Shown in pieces: positions 1 to 12,109 of a stretch of DNA of 64,000 nt (its first letter is position 1; every line of letters begins with the position of its first letter). Under the pieces are notes generated by a model. It ran no database searches and was not told where the DNA came from. It saw only the letters and a program-made list of their open reading frames with translations. This stretch comes from Hyperoodon ampullatus (taxonomy: Eukaryota > Chordata > Mammalia > Artiodactyla > Ziphiidae): the NCBI GenBank assembly GCA_949752795.1, contig OX457064.1, forward strand, positions 107,609,454-107,673,453. Direction: 5' to 3'. A program made the position numbers and the translations under genes.

Positions 1-324
1 CCTCTGCACCCCACGCTGCACCCCTTCCAGCCCTCCTGAGGACATGGCAAAGGCTGACAACTCCTGGCCACTTTCTCGGCCACCTCCACGTCCCAAGCCA
101 TCACCTCGGGGTTGCCCGGATCTGCAGGGTGGCCTCCAAGTGTCTCCCACCCCCGACCTCACTAACCTTCAGTCTCTTCTCAGAGCCAAAGGAAGGCCCT
201 GGTCCCACGTCAGCCCCTGCCGCTCCTCTGGCAGAACTTTCCAGGGTCTCCAGCTCAGGAAGAGCGGGAGCTCTGAGGATTGGGCACCCAGCGCCCGCCC
301 TCCTGCTAACCGGGCCCCACTGGC

Positions 325-657
325 TGCCTTGATTTCCTCCCTGGCCTCAGGGCCTTTGCACACACTCCTCCCCTGGGAAGGCTCTTCCCACAGACGCTTA
401 GCTGACCTGCCCCCTCGCTTCCTTCCTGGGCCCCTTTGCCCAGTGTCACTTTCCCTTCCCACCGTGTTAAAAGTGGTAACCTGTCTGCTCCCTGACTTAC
501 ACCTCTCTCCATGGCACTAATTCTGTCTGATACAGTATGGATTTCACTAATTTATTGTTTTTTTCTCCCTGCCCCCTAGAATGTGAGTTTCATTACCAAG
601 CTCCTAAAATAAAGCCTAGCACACAGTAGGTGCTCACTCATTATTTGTCACATGGAT
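325..657 (+). repeat. L2 LINE, 3' end fragment
   Basis: The stretch follows the L2 3'-end pattern: a segment on small-sample peaks (CCTTTGCACACACTCC), then TGTGAGTTTCATTACCAAG and AGCACACAGTAGGTGCTCA near the end. It is old and diverged. Confidence 0.7.
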
Positions 658-882
658 GGGTTTTCCTGTAAAGTTAGCTTTTGCTAAGCAAGGTAAATGT
701 TAAGTTAATGTCTGTACGGATGTTCAGATTCTGAATCACTGGGCCGGACCAGAATCCTTTGCCCACGTGGTAATAAGCCTGCTGCCCCGCCCTATCCAGC
801 CCCACCAATCCAGCCAGGGCGGCTTTCCTGTCCTCCCGGTGCTGACTTCATTTGCGACGGCGCACAGGCTCCAGTGGGTGGT

Positions 883-897
883 CCCCAGAGGGCAGCT
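883..897. promoter_or_regulatory. Candidate CTCF site
   Basis: TCCCCAGAGGGCAGC differs at two positions from the common CTCF core CCACCAGAGGGCAGC. This is a motif match only. Confidence 0.3.
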
Positions 898-3516
898 GCA
901 GCCCAACAACAGGTCTGTGCGACTAACGCCGTGACAGGTGGGCCCCGCCTGACCTGGCCGTGAGTTGCCCTGTTTCTCTGGGTGATCCCGCCAGCGGCCA
1001 CGTCCACCAGCTGGCGGCTCCATCAGGACAGTGGGTGGCCATGCCCAGCTGTCCCCAGCACTTAGCACCACGCCTGGTGTGGGTGGACGCAGCTATCTCT
1101 AAGGAGAGAAGGCAGTGGGAGGGAGGCTGGGAATGAGAGAAGAAACATCTGTGAAATCAGTATGTTGAGGAATTTATATTTTACTTTTTGAAGGGTCAAA
1201 CAAATGAAAAGTCGTTCATCCTGGAGTGTGGTCACCTGAAGAAGAGGCCCAGGCCGTCTGGGTAAATAATTGCTGTCATCTTACAGACCAGATGGATGGC
1301 TTTCCTGATGGGTGAGCATCTCAGGTCCCACATCCAGGACAGACCTCACGGGCACCTTCCCCTCCCCACGGCCATGCCCACCCTCAGCCCAGGGTGCCCC
1401 AGGCAGGCCTGACCCCCCAGAACCCTCAGGAAGCCGGGCTCACCGCGGGGAAGGGTGCAGATTAGGGTCTTGGGGGGAGGTGCACACGGCGGGACACGGC
1501 GGGACCAGAGGGACCAGCGCCAGCCTCCGGGGTCCCCGCCTGGGGGCTGTACAGCACAAGCAGGGCTGCCCAGGGAAGCTCACTGGAGCCCAGCAGCCAG
1601 GGTTTCGGCGGGTCGGTCACGCGGGCACACAGCACCCCCATAGCCCACCTGAAGTGGCCCAGGCCGGCCCGCAGAGAGGGGCACCCAGGCCCGGGCACGA
1701 AGGCTCATCAGCCAGGGTGCTCCACGAGCCGCCAGGCTGTTTGGGCCCGAGACCTCGGACCATGCGGCCTGGCTTCCTGGGCACACGTGGTCTGCACACC
1801 CGCCGTCCACACCCAGGGCCCTCCGGGGACCCCAACCTGGACTCCATGGGCAGCATGGAGAACCTGCTCTCTCTCGGGGGGTCTGGCGCTGGGTCGCAGC
1901 CGGCAGGGAGGGGAAGGGTCTGCCGGTTTCAGTCGGGATGTAAATACTCCCGCCCTGTTTTCAGGCTGCTGGCGGGGCGGTACGCACCTCCCGGCGCTCC
2001 TGGAACTGGATGGACCCTCGGGGGGACACAGCCCGTCCTGGGGGGCTTGCACACGCCGGGACACGGGGGCGGGAGGGGATTCTGGCCAAGAAGCCAGGTC
2101 AGGTTTCTGAGGAGGCTGTGGGGTTTCAACCGCAGGGCTGGGAGGGGAAGCGCTCTGGGGAACGGGGACCACTGGGCGGGGCCCCTCCAGGGGTGGCCCG
2201 GGAGTTCGGCTGTCTCGGCAGGAAGACTTGGGGCCGTGTTGTGAGTGTCTGGAGACCCGCGGCGTCTGGGCGGAGAAAACGAGGACCGGGGTGGCACTTG
2301 TGGCAGGTCAGCATCACCACCCAGACCGGGGCGCCCAGGATTCACAAAGGGCTCCCCCCTAGGGGGCGTCTCTCGTGACAGCGCCCACCGTTCCTTCCCC
2401 ACGCGGGTCAGGGGACACCTGGAGGCGACTCTAATGGAGGCAGAGAAACAGCTCCCGACACTGGAGCAGGAAGGCGGCTTGTGTGGGATGCGGGCATGGA
2501 GGGCCGGTTCCCAGCGGACCCTCAGGGCCCAGGAGGGAGTGATGACCGCTGCGTCCCTGGTCCGCCGAGCCTTGGGGAGGACTGCCTTTGGCCTGTCTCA
2601 GGTGAGAGGTCCAACCCCAGCTAATTAGCCATGGCCGGAGGGGTGGGTCACATCTCACGAAGGACTGCTGGAGCCCTACTCGGTCACGCCCACCACTGAG
2701 GGGACCACCACTCCCAGCTGCCCACGGACACCACTTGGGAAGCGGGTGGGAGCCCAGCCCAGGCTGGGGCAGCACTCGGCTGGACCTGAAGGAAAGCCGA
2801 GGGTGGCCTTGCCAAGGGCCGGTGAACAGCCCAGCTAAGGCCCCGGTGGGTAGGACCAGGCCTGCCAGCCCCCAGCGTGCCTGCAGCTTCGCCGGGGAGG
2901 GGAAGCAGTGAGCAAAGACGAGACGAGAAGCACAAACTCCAGGGTCAGGAAGGAGAGGAGCTGGGGGTCATAAGGGACCACTGCCCGCGGCTCACGCTCA
3001 GGATTTAGGGCTCAGAAGTGGAAGCATCCCAGTTCTTGAGCTCCGGGAGGTATCTCTACATGCACCCGTGTCCCCAGCTTCTCGGCCTCACAGAAAACAA
3101 GGGCTTCGGAACAAAAAGGGAGCCCACAAGTGTGGGGCAATTCTGGACGGAGCTGGGACTGGGTGCATCCGAAAACCCGGGCTCAGGTCCAGGGGAACGC
3201 TGTCACCCCAGGCAGGGCTGCTGACCGTGGGGGTGGGAGGAGGAGACCCCAGGGTCAGACACGGGGGACAGTTCCCCGCACTAGGTGCCGTGCTCTGCGG
3301 GATGCGCCTGGACCCCCAGAACGTGCAGTTGGCATTGCTTCTGTGGGACCTGGTGAGGCAAGGGGTAGCCTGGGGCCGGCGCCCGCTATCTCGGCCCCTG
3401 TCCCAGTTCCGGGGCCCCCCAAACCGTCCGCACAGAGACCCAGCCCATCTTTCCCTGGGACCACCAGCCCCTCTGGGTCACCAGGCCTGGGTCACACGCC
3501 GCCATTCCCCATGTGG

Positions 3517-3531
3517 CCAGCAGGGGCCGCT
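3517..3531. promoter_or_regulatory. Candidate CTCF site
   Basis: CCAGCAGGGGCCGCT differs from the strong CTCF core CCAGCAGGGGGCGCT by one base. This is a motif match only, in GC-rich DNA. Confidence 0.3.
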
Positions 3532-3537
3532 ATGGCT

Positions 3538-3652
3538 GCACACAGCACACACGGGCCCAAGCACACATAAACACACAGCACCCAAACGTATGTACATGTA
3601 CACACTCATACACAGTCACACGCAAAGCATGCACACATGTGTGCACACACCT
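3538..3652. repeat. Decayed CA-rich microsatellite
   Basis: Alternating CACA/TACA/CGCA words run through the stretch, with many interruptions, as in an old (CA)n tract. Short Cys/His/Thr-rich open frames across it are a by-product. Confidence 0.6.
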
Positions 3653-3938
3653 GCCCCTGCGGAGCCAGCCTGGTGGCAGGGGGTTGGGGGGTGGAGCTGG
3701 ATGAACCCCTTCCCAGGCCTCAGTCCTGGCACATGAGACCACTGACCAGATGCCACTTCCCACTTCTGTGCCCAGCACAGCACCCCCCCGGCCACCCGAG
3801 CCCCCTGCGGGTGATGCAGATGGAGACACTCCCTGAACTCCGTCCGGGGGGGCCCGAGCCCCAGAGCCTGGGAATGGCAGCAGGAGGGAGGGGACCCCTG
3901 AAGGGAGGGAAGTCTCAGCCCAGTGTGGGTGTGCAGAG

Positions 3939-4030
3939 GACCGACGGGGACAGACAGGGGACAGACAGGGGACAGGTCAGGGGACAGATGGGATAGGCCA
4001 GAGGACAGACAGGAGACAGGCCAGAGGATA
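3939..4030. repeat. Short minisatellite of GGACAGACAG-type units
   Basis: About eight imperfect copies of a 9-13 base unit (GGGGACAGACA, GGGGACAGGTC, AGAGGACAGAC and similar) follow one another. Units vary in length and sequence. Confidence 0.6.
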
Positions 4031-4231
4031 GGATCTGGCCTCCTCGCCCACCTCCCCTCCCAGACCTGAGGACAGGCCCACACTGCTCATGGCTGGCCCT
4101 GCCCTGGCTGGGTAGGCAGTCCCCTGAGGGACACCACTTTACCGTATGAAGTAACATTCACAGGTTCTGGCATGAGGGACCTGATGCCCTCTGGGGCTGC
4201 CATTCAGCCCACCACAGGCGGCCCTGATATG

Positions 4232-4346
4232 TTTTTTGGGGGGGCCACGCCGCGTGCGGGATCTTCGTTCCTCGACCAGGGATCGAACCCGCATCCCCTG
4301 CAGTTGGAACGTGGAGTCTTAACCACTGGACCACCAGGGAGGTCCC
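4232..4346 (-). mobile_element. CHR-1-type SINE
   Basis: Read on the minus strand it has the CHR-1 start (GACCTCCCTGGTGGTCCAGTGG), the B-box-like GGGATGCGGGTTCGATCCC region and a short A-rich end. The TSD is approximate (GCCCTGATATGTTTT against GCGCTGATATATTTT). It is an older, short family member. Confidence 0.8.
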
Positions 4347-4467
4347 GGCGCTGATATATTTTGGTATCACTTACTACACTGCTTTGGTGGTGATTGTAAT
4401 TTTTAAGTCTTTTCTAAGCCTCTCACTCTTCTGGGCCTGTTTCCCTGGTTAAAAAATGAGCCTCCTC

Positions 4468-4709
4468 GGGCTTCCCTGGTGGCGCAGTGGTTGAGAGTCC
4501 GCCTGCCGATGCAGGGGACGTGCGTTCGTGCCCCGGTCTGGGAAGATCCCACATGCCGCGGAGCGGCTGGGCCCGTAAGCCATGGCCGCTGAGCCTGCGC
4601 GTCCGGAGCCTGTGCTCCGCAACAGGAGACGCCACAACAGTGAGAGGCCCACGTACAGCAACAAAAAAAAAATAAAAAAATAAAAAAATAAAAAAATAAA
4701 AATAAAAAA
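4468..4709 (+). mobile_element. Young short-type CHR SINE with perfect 18-bp target duplication
   Basis: The tRNA-derived head (GGCGCAGTGG A box; GGTTCGTGCCCC B box) is followed by the short CHR body and an (AAAAATA)n tail. TAAAAAATGAGCCTCCTC is repeated without mismatch at 4450-4467 and 4710-4727. The intact duplication and low divergence point to a recent insertion. Confidence 0.93.
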
Positions 4710-4923
4710 TAAAAAATGAGCCTCCTCACCGACCTGCGGCTCAAAGGCCCTTCCGAGCCGGCACTCCATGAGGGGCCAGTGCTCGGGGCAGGGACCCACG
4801 CGGCCCGAAGAAGGGACCCGGCCTTCCCGTCCGAGCGCGCACCCCATCCCTTCACCACGTGTGGTTATTTTAGCTGCTCCTAAGTCAGCACTGTACAGGC
4901 ACGTGACATGAAGAGCCCGTTAA

Positions 4924-5249
4924 TTTTTTTTTTTTTTTTTTTTTAGATGTTGGGGGTAGGAGTTTTTATTAATTAATTTATTTATTTTTGCTGTGTTGGG
5001 TCTTCGTTTCTGTGTGAGGGCTTCCCCTAGTTGTGGCAAGCGGGGACCACTCTTCATCGCGGTGCGCAGGCCTCTCACTATCGCGGCCTCTCTTGTTGCG
5101 GAGCACAGGCTCCAGACGCGCAGGCTCAGTAGTTGTGGCTCACGGGCCTAGTTGCTCCGCGGCACGTGGGATCTTCCCAGACTAGGGCTTGAACCCGTGT
5201 CCCCTGCATTGGCAGGCAGATTCTCAACCACTGCGCCACCAGGGAAGCC
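4924..5249 (-). mobile_element. CHR-2-type SINE, long form
   Basis: The reverse orientation gives a poly-T start, a GTGTTGGGTCTTCGTTTC tail region and the GCACCACCAGGGAAGCCC-type head at the right end. The TSD is CCCGTTAATT at both sides (4917-4926 and 5250-5259). Confidence 0.88.
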
Positions 5250-5259
5250 CCCGTTAATT

Positions 5260-8200
5260 CTTTAACGTGATAATAATGTAAAAAGACCTCCCTGGCCCCC
5301 GCACGCCGCCGCCTGGAACCCTCCCCCAAGCAGGGCTGCCAGGCGCAGCACATGGAAACGCGGGCCCCTCTCAGGTCTGCAGGTGAGCAACAAGCTGTAC
5401 CATCGCAGCTCTTGAGGTGTGTGGGACACGCTTGCCCTGAGAGAGGATTTGCTGCTCATCTGGGAATCTGATCTGACTGGGCAGCCGCCGTGTTACCTGG
5501 AAGCCTCCCTTCCAAGCCAGTTCCCGGAGCCCGAAGGTGGAACAGCTGAGTCCCCGCCGTCAGTCGCCGTGGTTGGTCAGGTACCGGCCGGGTTGGGTCC
5601 CGTGTGGGACCACAGGGACCTCACTGGGACCTGGGGGGCTGCTCTCTCCCCCGGTGGGACGCCTGGCACTGGGCTCCTTCGGGGCCGAGAGCGTGGCCCT
5701 GGCTGCCCCGTCCTCTGTGGGAGCGCCAGAGCCACCCAGAGGGGCCCCTCTGTTCGCCTACTTGTGCCCCATTCCGTGAGTGTGTACCGAGCGCCGATCC
5801 CGGCCTGGCTCCAGGCTCTGAGCTAAGCAGACACCGTGCGGCGGGGCTGCGGGTTTGGACGGAGGGAGCGCAAGCGCAGCCCCGGGCTCCTCTCAGGTCG
5901 GGAAGCTTCCCCAGCGAAGGGTGGGCTGAAGCGTGAGACCTGAGGGCCAGGGGGTGGCCGTGCAGGGACTGAGGCAAGACAGGGCGGCCCCGCAAGGATC
6001 CGGGGAGAGAGGGCTTCCGGGGTCCACCGGGCTGCCATGGGGACGCGGGTAGGGGGACCTGCAGAGTGCCTGCGAGGGGCCCAGGCGCTCAGGGCGGCGC
6101 CCCGGCCCAAGGTGCTGCTCTCAGCTTGTCACAGGCCTTTGGGGGCAGGGGGCTCGCTTCGACGGGGGAGCAAAGCCAGGCACAGAGAGCGGAGTCGCCG
6201 GCCGAGGTCGCCTTGAAACCCGGACCTCTTTAGTGACCACACTGGGCACCGGCGTCAGCACGGCTGCCAGTCCCGGCCCGAGGGCGGCGGCCCGGGTCAC
6301 TCAGGCGACACCTGTACCAGGCCGGCCGCCGGGCTGTGCCTCATTTGGTGTTTAGGCCCCAAAGACGGCATTTCCGCTGGGCTACTCCCGGGGGGCGCCC
6401 GGCTGGCCTGCAGAAGTGTCCCACCGCCAAGGACAGCGTGACTCGGTCTGGCCTTGGAGGGAACACCCCAGGCTCCTCCAAGGCCCAGCGCAAGTGGCCT
6501 CCCCAGACGCGTGTGCAGCGGGGTCTCTGCCGTCTCAGGCATGGAGCGGGGTGTGTCATCCCCCGCCGCCCGCTGGCCTGTCTCTCCCGCTAGGCCAGAG
6601 GCTCTGCGGTGCCCCCAGGAGACATCTGGCACCGTCTGGGGACATTCTTGGTTGTCACAACCAGTGGGGGAAGGGAAGCCCGACACGAGGTGGGTGGAAG
6701 GCATGGCCGCTGTGACCCGCCTCCCAGGCTGGGACGCCCCGCAGCCCAGAGCGGTGGAGGCGGCCCGGCCCCCGCCACCGGTGCACGGGCGGCCACGTGC
6801 CTAAACGTTTCACGGCCGAGACACTCGATCTCAGGTCTCGTCCTGCCAGCCGATACCCTCCCCTGAGGTTGCCGGCTCTCGGATGCCATCAACATTCAGT
6901 TTTTATGAACGGGGGGCACCAGGCCGGGCTGTGGGGTTTGTGGAACACATTTAATCTTTCAAGTAACTGAAGACTTAGTTTCAGTTACTCACATCTTCAG
7001 CAAAACCATCGGCCGTATTAAGTGATCTGCCGCCTGTGCAAACACCTCTCCCCACGGGACGGCACAGGTGGCCCAAAGGAGGGTGGAGAAGAACGCGGCT
7101 TCTCGGACCCTCCGCCGGGGCCCCGGGAACCAGCCGCACGGGGAGGTCACAGCCGCCCAGACCCCGTGAAGGGAACTTCAGGCTGACGGTGAATAGCGTC
7201 CCGGAGCCCAAGTGGGCCCCGGAGTGTTTGCCGGGACGGTCCACCTCCCCAAGTCCTGTGTTTTCTCTGGCAGCCAAAGCAGGGGGAGCACAGTGTGTCC
7301 ACAAGTCAGCACGGGATGCACAGGTGGGCAGGGTGGCAGCCAGGATGACCAACCCCCCTGCCAGCCTCTCCGGGCCGCGTGGCGTCTTCCAAGTCCTCCT
7401 TTGGGTCACAGCGGGGTCCGGGGGGCAAGGAAGCTGGCCTGACTAGGCGGGCCCCAGCCCGGCAGAGGTGGGCAGCGGACGGCAGAAGTCATCCGCCCAA
7501 GGTCCAGATGCTAAAAGAGCCCAAGGTCAGAGGCTGGGACACGGCATTCGGGACAGGGTAGACTCTGCCCTCTGCCCTCTGCCCTGGGGGCAAAGGGCCA
7601 GAGCCTTAGAGGCTGGAGACAAGAAGGGAGGTGAGCACAGCCCTGGAAGGGCGGGGCTGCTCATGGCGAGAGGGCCGGCCCCTGAGTCACCTCCAAATAG
7701 CACTGGGGGCTGCCAGCTGGGCAGGGGTCGTCCCCTCCACCCCCTGCCCCCAGGCCACGGCGCACACTCCACTGTCCTGAGGACTCAACATGGGAACTGG
7801 ATGCCGCCCTCGAGACGGCTCCAGGTCGCCCAGGCAGGCTTCACCACCGGCAGGGTCACCCTGTGCCAGGGGCAGGGTGGCTGAGAGGTCTCAGAGCCAC
7901 CTTCCCGTGAATGACCCTCACCCCACCCCTGACCGGCGCCCTGATGCCCCGGGGTTGGCGAACCCTCCTCGAATGTCACCCCAGCCTTCCCAACAAGGGT
8001 GAAGTGAATTCACATTCACGCACACCTGTCTACACCCGAGGCAGTGCTACGGGTCCGGCTGTGAGCCGCTCTTCCTGTGCCTTCTGAGGGACGCTGGGAG
8101 CCTCAGGTCCCTGCAGCGAAGGGCCCTGGCCTCCTGAACGACGCCGTGTGCAGGATAAATCTGTACGGGAGAGACCTGGGCAGGAGGGAGCAGGGGGATG

Positions 8201-10084
8201 TGGAAACGTGACCTGGGAAGCCACCCCTTTGCTGCTCCTCCAAGATGCGCTGGGCAGGGAGGGGCTTGGGGGGCCTGCAGAGTTGGGGGGGCAGACAGGC
8301 GGCAGGAGGGGCGCAGGGGCCAGCGGCCCCGGGTGGAAGGTGCCAGGATCTGCAGGGAGGCCTGGGGACCAAGGCGGAGGGGCGGGCCCAGCAGGGCCGG
8401 GCCGCAGAGACCTGGGCTTTGCTCCCTCGCCACGGAGCCTCTGCGTCAGCCGACGTGTGTGCCCGAGGCCCCGAGCCCGCCCACTCATCTTCTGCTCCCC
8501 GTGACCGGGTCGCCTGCCTGCACGCCCACCACCATCGCTGACCCGCAGTAAAAGCTTTCCTAGAGAATAAGAACATTTTGTTACAAGCCGGAGCACAGAC
8601 GTGGGGCCTGATGAATCATTACAAAGCGAGTGTGGGGTAACGGCTGCCAGGCAGCGCCAGGCGCCTCAGCACCCAGAGCCCGAGGGCCATCCCCGCAGCC
8701 CTGCCTCCTGCCTGGGAGCCGCCACGCCACTGTTCTGGAAACTTCTTCCCTGTGCGGTTCATCACTTTTCCTGGTGTGAGTTTTTCACATCCTTTATTCT
8801 GAGGGGTCCTCCCCTGTCTCCCCAGATTTGCTGAGGAATCAGGTCCTCTGACCTGTGACCCCAGGTCAGTCCAGCGAATCACACCCTCTTCTTCCCGGAG
8901 AGTCAAGGCTGCAGGACGGAGCCCAGGCGGCCGGTCAACACCCTGTCCGAGAAGGGACCCAGGCCAGGAAGCAGGGCGCTCGTCCTTGAACGGTCTCTGC
9001 CGTGGCCGCAGAGGGGTCCTGATGGTCCGTGTGCGAGGGTTTGCCTTCCACGCACTCCTCAGGAAGGAGCCTGGGCTTGGAGCCAGCCAGACGGATAGCC
9101 ACACCTGTCCTGTCCCCACTGTCCCCACCACTTAATTCTCTCAGCCGACTTGTCCTCGCCTGTGATGAGCTGTGTGCCTGCAACATGGGACACCCCACCA
9201 GCAGAGATGCCCTGCCCAGCGCTGTCCCTGAGAGCTCAGACTCCACCTTCGAGATGCTCTCTCCAGCCTCCCGGGAGGAAAGCCTGGGCCCTTGGGACTC
9301 TCGGGGCTCCCCGGGAGCGCTGGGGCCTCAGAGGGGCTGGGTTGGACGGGGTGGGGCGCTGGGGCTGAGCTGGAGGCCAGCCAGGGCCAGGGATGGGGAG
9401 GGACTCTGAGGCTGGGGGCTGCCAGGCCGCCCTTGGAAATGCTCCACGGGGCACTAACTGGTACAAGGACCAGGTAACGACAGGGATGCCCAGCCTGGAG
9501 GGCTGCTCCTGCTGGTGGAGGCCTGCGAGCTGCCACCAGCCCCTGCGGTGGGACCACACCCAGGGCGGGAGCCACGGGCCCAGCCACCAACCGGGCAGGT
9601 GCGGGACCCCCCGCGGGCCTGTTGTGAGGCCCCGTGGAGCTGAGCCTGGACACGTGCACGGCAGCCGTTCCCACGGTGGCCGCACGAGGAGGTCCACCCC
9701 CCGACCTCGCCAGGCAGCCGCTCACCCTTCAGGGTCCCGGGCGGCATGCCCCGCCCCACGTGAATCAGGCTGCCCAGCCGGGTGGGGCCCCAGACTTGAT
9801 GACCTAAGGGCGTTGTCTCTGATTGTGCACGCACAGGCGCTGTGCACGCGGGTGGGCGTCCAGAGCCCGGCCCACGGGCAGGGGGCAGGCGTTCCCAGGC
9901 TGTCTGCGGGTGGTGCCGGGAGGGCGGCCCCCGGGCCTGGAGCTCTCGGCGCTGACCTCGCCCCTGCTCCCCTCCGGCCCTTCCTCCACAGAGCTCCCAC
10001 CCGCCCCACCTGGGACGCACCCTCCTCTCAGGCCAGCCTACCTGGTGCGTCTCCTTGGCACCTTTCTCTGGGCAGCGGTAGATA
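5260..10084. other. GC-rich intergenic DNA, no gene recognised
   Basis: The block is high in GC with scattered CpG but no island as dense as that of DNAJB6. Many overlapping open frames of 60-230 codons occur on both strands; none shows a domain or consistent exon structure. A triple CTCTGCC repeat is at about 7563-7585, and a small MER5A piece lies within. Confidence 0.55.
6607..6680 (+). mobile_element. MER5A-like (hAT-Charlie) fragment
   Basis: The words GGAGACATCTGGCACCGTCT, GGGGACATTCTTGGTTGTCA and CAACCAGTGGGGG follow the MER5A central consensus. Ends are missing. Confidence 0.6.
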
Positions 10085-10235
10085 ATCCATCCCGCTCTAA
10101 ACACCTATTAATGGCCACCCCTGCCTGTGTGACCTCCTGGAGGGCAGGGCCCATGTCCACTCACTCTGCATACCAGGGCCCTGCCCTGGGCATCGTCAGA
10201 GTTCAAGAAATGTTTGTTGAATGAACAAGGGGCCC
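10085..10235 (+). repeat. L2-type 3' end fragment
   Basis: The stretch shows GGAGGGCAGGGCCCATGTCC and ends GAAATGTTTGTTGAATGAAC, the classic L2 3' terminus. Confidence 0.65.
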
Positions 10236-10314
10236 GATATAGCTGGGGCTGGGCAGGAGGTGGACTCGGGCTGCCCGTCCTTCATCCCAAATTCCTGACG
10301 GGTTTGATGAGACG

Positions 10315-10634
10315 CACACGGAGAGGCCAAACGGAGAGGACAAATGTATGGATACCAAGGGGGAAAGGAGTGGGGTGGGAGGAACTGGGAGACTGGGATT
10401 GACACATTTGCATTATTGATACTATGTATAAAATAGACAACTTATGGGAACACACTGTACAGCACAGGGAACTCCACCTAACGCACTGTGGTGACCTAAA
10501 TGGGAGGGAAGTCCAAAAGGGAGGGGATATCTGTGTGTGTACAGCTGAGTCATTCTGTTGTTCAGTGGAGGCTAACACAACACTGCAAAGCAACCATGCT
10601 CCAATAAGAATTAATTGAAAAAAAAAAAAAAAGA
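10315..10634 (+). mobile_element. L1 3' UTR fragment with poly-A
   Basis: The stretch matches the artiodactyl/cetacean L1 3' end: a GGAACTGGGAGACTGGGATT-type motif, then ATTGATACTATGTATAAAAT, TACAGCACAGGGAACTC, the CCAATAAGAATTAATTG signal and a poly-A run at 10618-10632. It is 5'-truncated. Confidence 0.85.
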
Positions 10635-10803
10635 CCCGGGATGAAAGTCAGAATTCCTGGTAAGTATCAGAAATTCCTGAAATCATGAATTAGTCTGTAT
10701 TCTATAACACTTTATTTCCATGTCTCTGATATTGATTGGTTAAAACGAGTGAATCATTTTCTTATGATAGGGTCATGTTAAAAGTTTGGGGGCTTTTCTG
10801 TTT

Positions 10804-10902
10804 TATTTATTTTTTTGGCCGTGCTGCGTGGCTTGTGGGATCTTAGTTCCCCGACCAGGGATCATTCCAGGCCCTCAGCAGTGAAAGAGCCAGGGAATTC
10901 CC
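10804..10902 (-). mobile_element. CHR-1-type SINE, eroded
   Basis: GGCCGTGCTGCGTGGCTTGT and TTAGTTCCCCGACCAGGGAT are the reversed CHR-1 body; the end nearest the head is eroded (CAGGGAATTCC). The TSD is CTTTTCTGTTTT at both sides. Confidence 0.75.
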
Positions 10903-10904
10903 TT

Positions 10905-11810
10905 TTCTGTTTTGAAAACATATAACAATAAATGCTATGATTTAGTTGATTTCTTCTATCGTTCTTAAAATACTTGCACCATTTCTCAGACTCTCTGCAT
11001 CGTTACAGGTCTCTAAAAAGTTCCGTTTAATGAGGAATATTAAGTTTAGCCGCACTTACAAGGGTCCACAGCCCACAGCAGACACTCGAACATTCTCGGG
11101 GAGTGTTGGGATGATGTGATGCTTGATTGGCCAGCGAGGTTAACACCCGACACTGACCGAGAACCAAAGGCCTCCCAAGTACACTACTCCTCAACACATC
11201 TGGCAGTATTTGAACAGTGCGCGGGGTGTGTGTGTGCTGACGGGTGTGGATTTTATATGCAGGAATGACTCACCGCCAGCAGCGCCGGCCCTCTCGCCTC
11301 TTACACCATGACAGCAGCTTGGAGCCACGCCGCCCCATCTCTCCCACACGCCAGCCACAGCCCTGTTTCCCAGACGAGCCGCTCCACCGTCAGCACTTCC
11401 AGCTTCTGACTGGACACCAGGGGCTTCCCCAGCTGGCGGCGTCTTTGTGTTGATTAGTAAGTTCTATTTCTTGCAGAAGATTTATAGTCCTTTTTCCTGT
11501 CGTGCCAGTTTCTCGACTGCTTTCTCTTGGGATTCAGAAATACATATGTATTTCTTGAGAACTGCCTGGAAGGAAATTCTTCGGGAAAACACGTCTCGAT
11601 CAGGTTTAGCCACTAGCCGGCCAGGCTCAAGTGGATGAGCAGGTCGCCAGGGCCAGCACCGTGTGGGCGGGCAGCTGGGGCACAGCCGAGTGGCCACAGG
11701 GGCTGGGGGCGGGCCCTTCACCTGGGTCCCTCCTGGCCCAGGGGCTAACAGTTCTCCTCTCAGGTTAATCAAAGAAGTGGGCACTGAGACATCTATTTGG
11801 CACGGGGAGA
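10905..11810. other. Intergenic DNA, nothing recognised
   Basis: Mixed composition without a recognised repeat or plausible gene. The open frames present are under 70 codons. Confidence 0.5.
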
Positions 11811-11853
11811 AAAGAGAGGTTCTATTTAGATTTAACTTTAAAAAAAAATATTT

Positions 11854-12068
11854 CCTGGGCTTCCATGGTGGCGCAGTGGTTGAGAGTCCGCCTGCCGATG
11901 CGGGGAACACGGGTTCGTGCCCCCGTCTGGGAAGATCCCACATGCCGCGGAGCGGCTGGGCCCATGAGCCATGGCCGCTGAGCCTGCGCGTCCGGAGCCT
12001 GTGCTCCGCAACGGGAGAGGCCACAGCAGTGAGAGGCCTGCGTACCACAAAAAAAAAAAAAAAAAAAA
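11854..12068 (+). mobile_element. Short-type CHR SINE with unusually long flanking duplication
   Basis: Head, body and A-tail are complete. The flanks repeat AGAGAGGTTCTATTTA plus R-TTTAACTTT and an A-rich run ending TATT, about 40 bases in all (about 11813-11853 and 12069-12108), with a few mismatches. Confidence 0.85.
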
Positions 12069-12109
12069 GAGAGGTTCTATTTAGGTTTAACTTTTTAAAA
12101 AAATATTAA

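Larger units (their letters stand above)
658..3537. other. GC-rich intergenic DNA without recognisable genes
   Basis: The stretch is GC-rich and free of clear repeats. It contains a 310-codon open frame (1312-2244, +) and several overlapping frames on both strands, all rich in Gly, Pro, Arg and Ser, as expected when GC content removes stop codons. No domain, signal peptide or splice structure supports a gene. Confidence 0.6.

Noticed and set aside
1312..2244. 310-codon open frame on the + strand
   Set aside because: The DNA is GC-rich and several other frames on both strands are open too. The product is low-complexity Gly/Pro/Arg/Ser with no domain and no splice or promoter context.
4468..4530. 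tRNA-like A and B boxes in SINE heads
   Set aside because: These are the tRNA-derived promoters of CHR SINEs. They lack a foldable acceptor stem and a complete cloverleaf, so no tRNA gene is called here or in the other copies.
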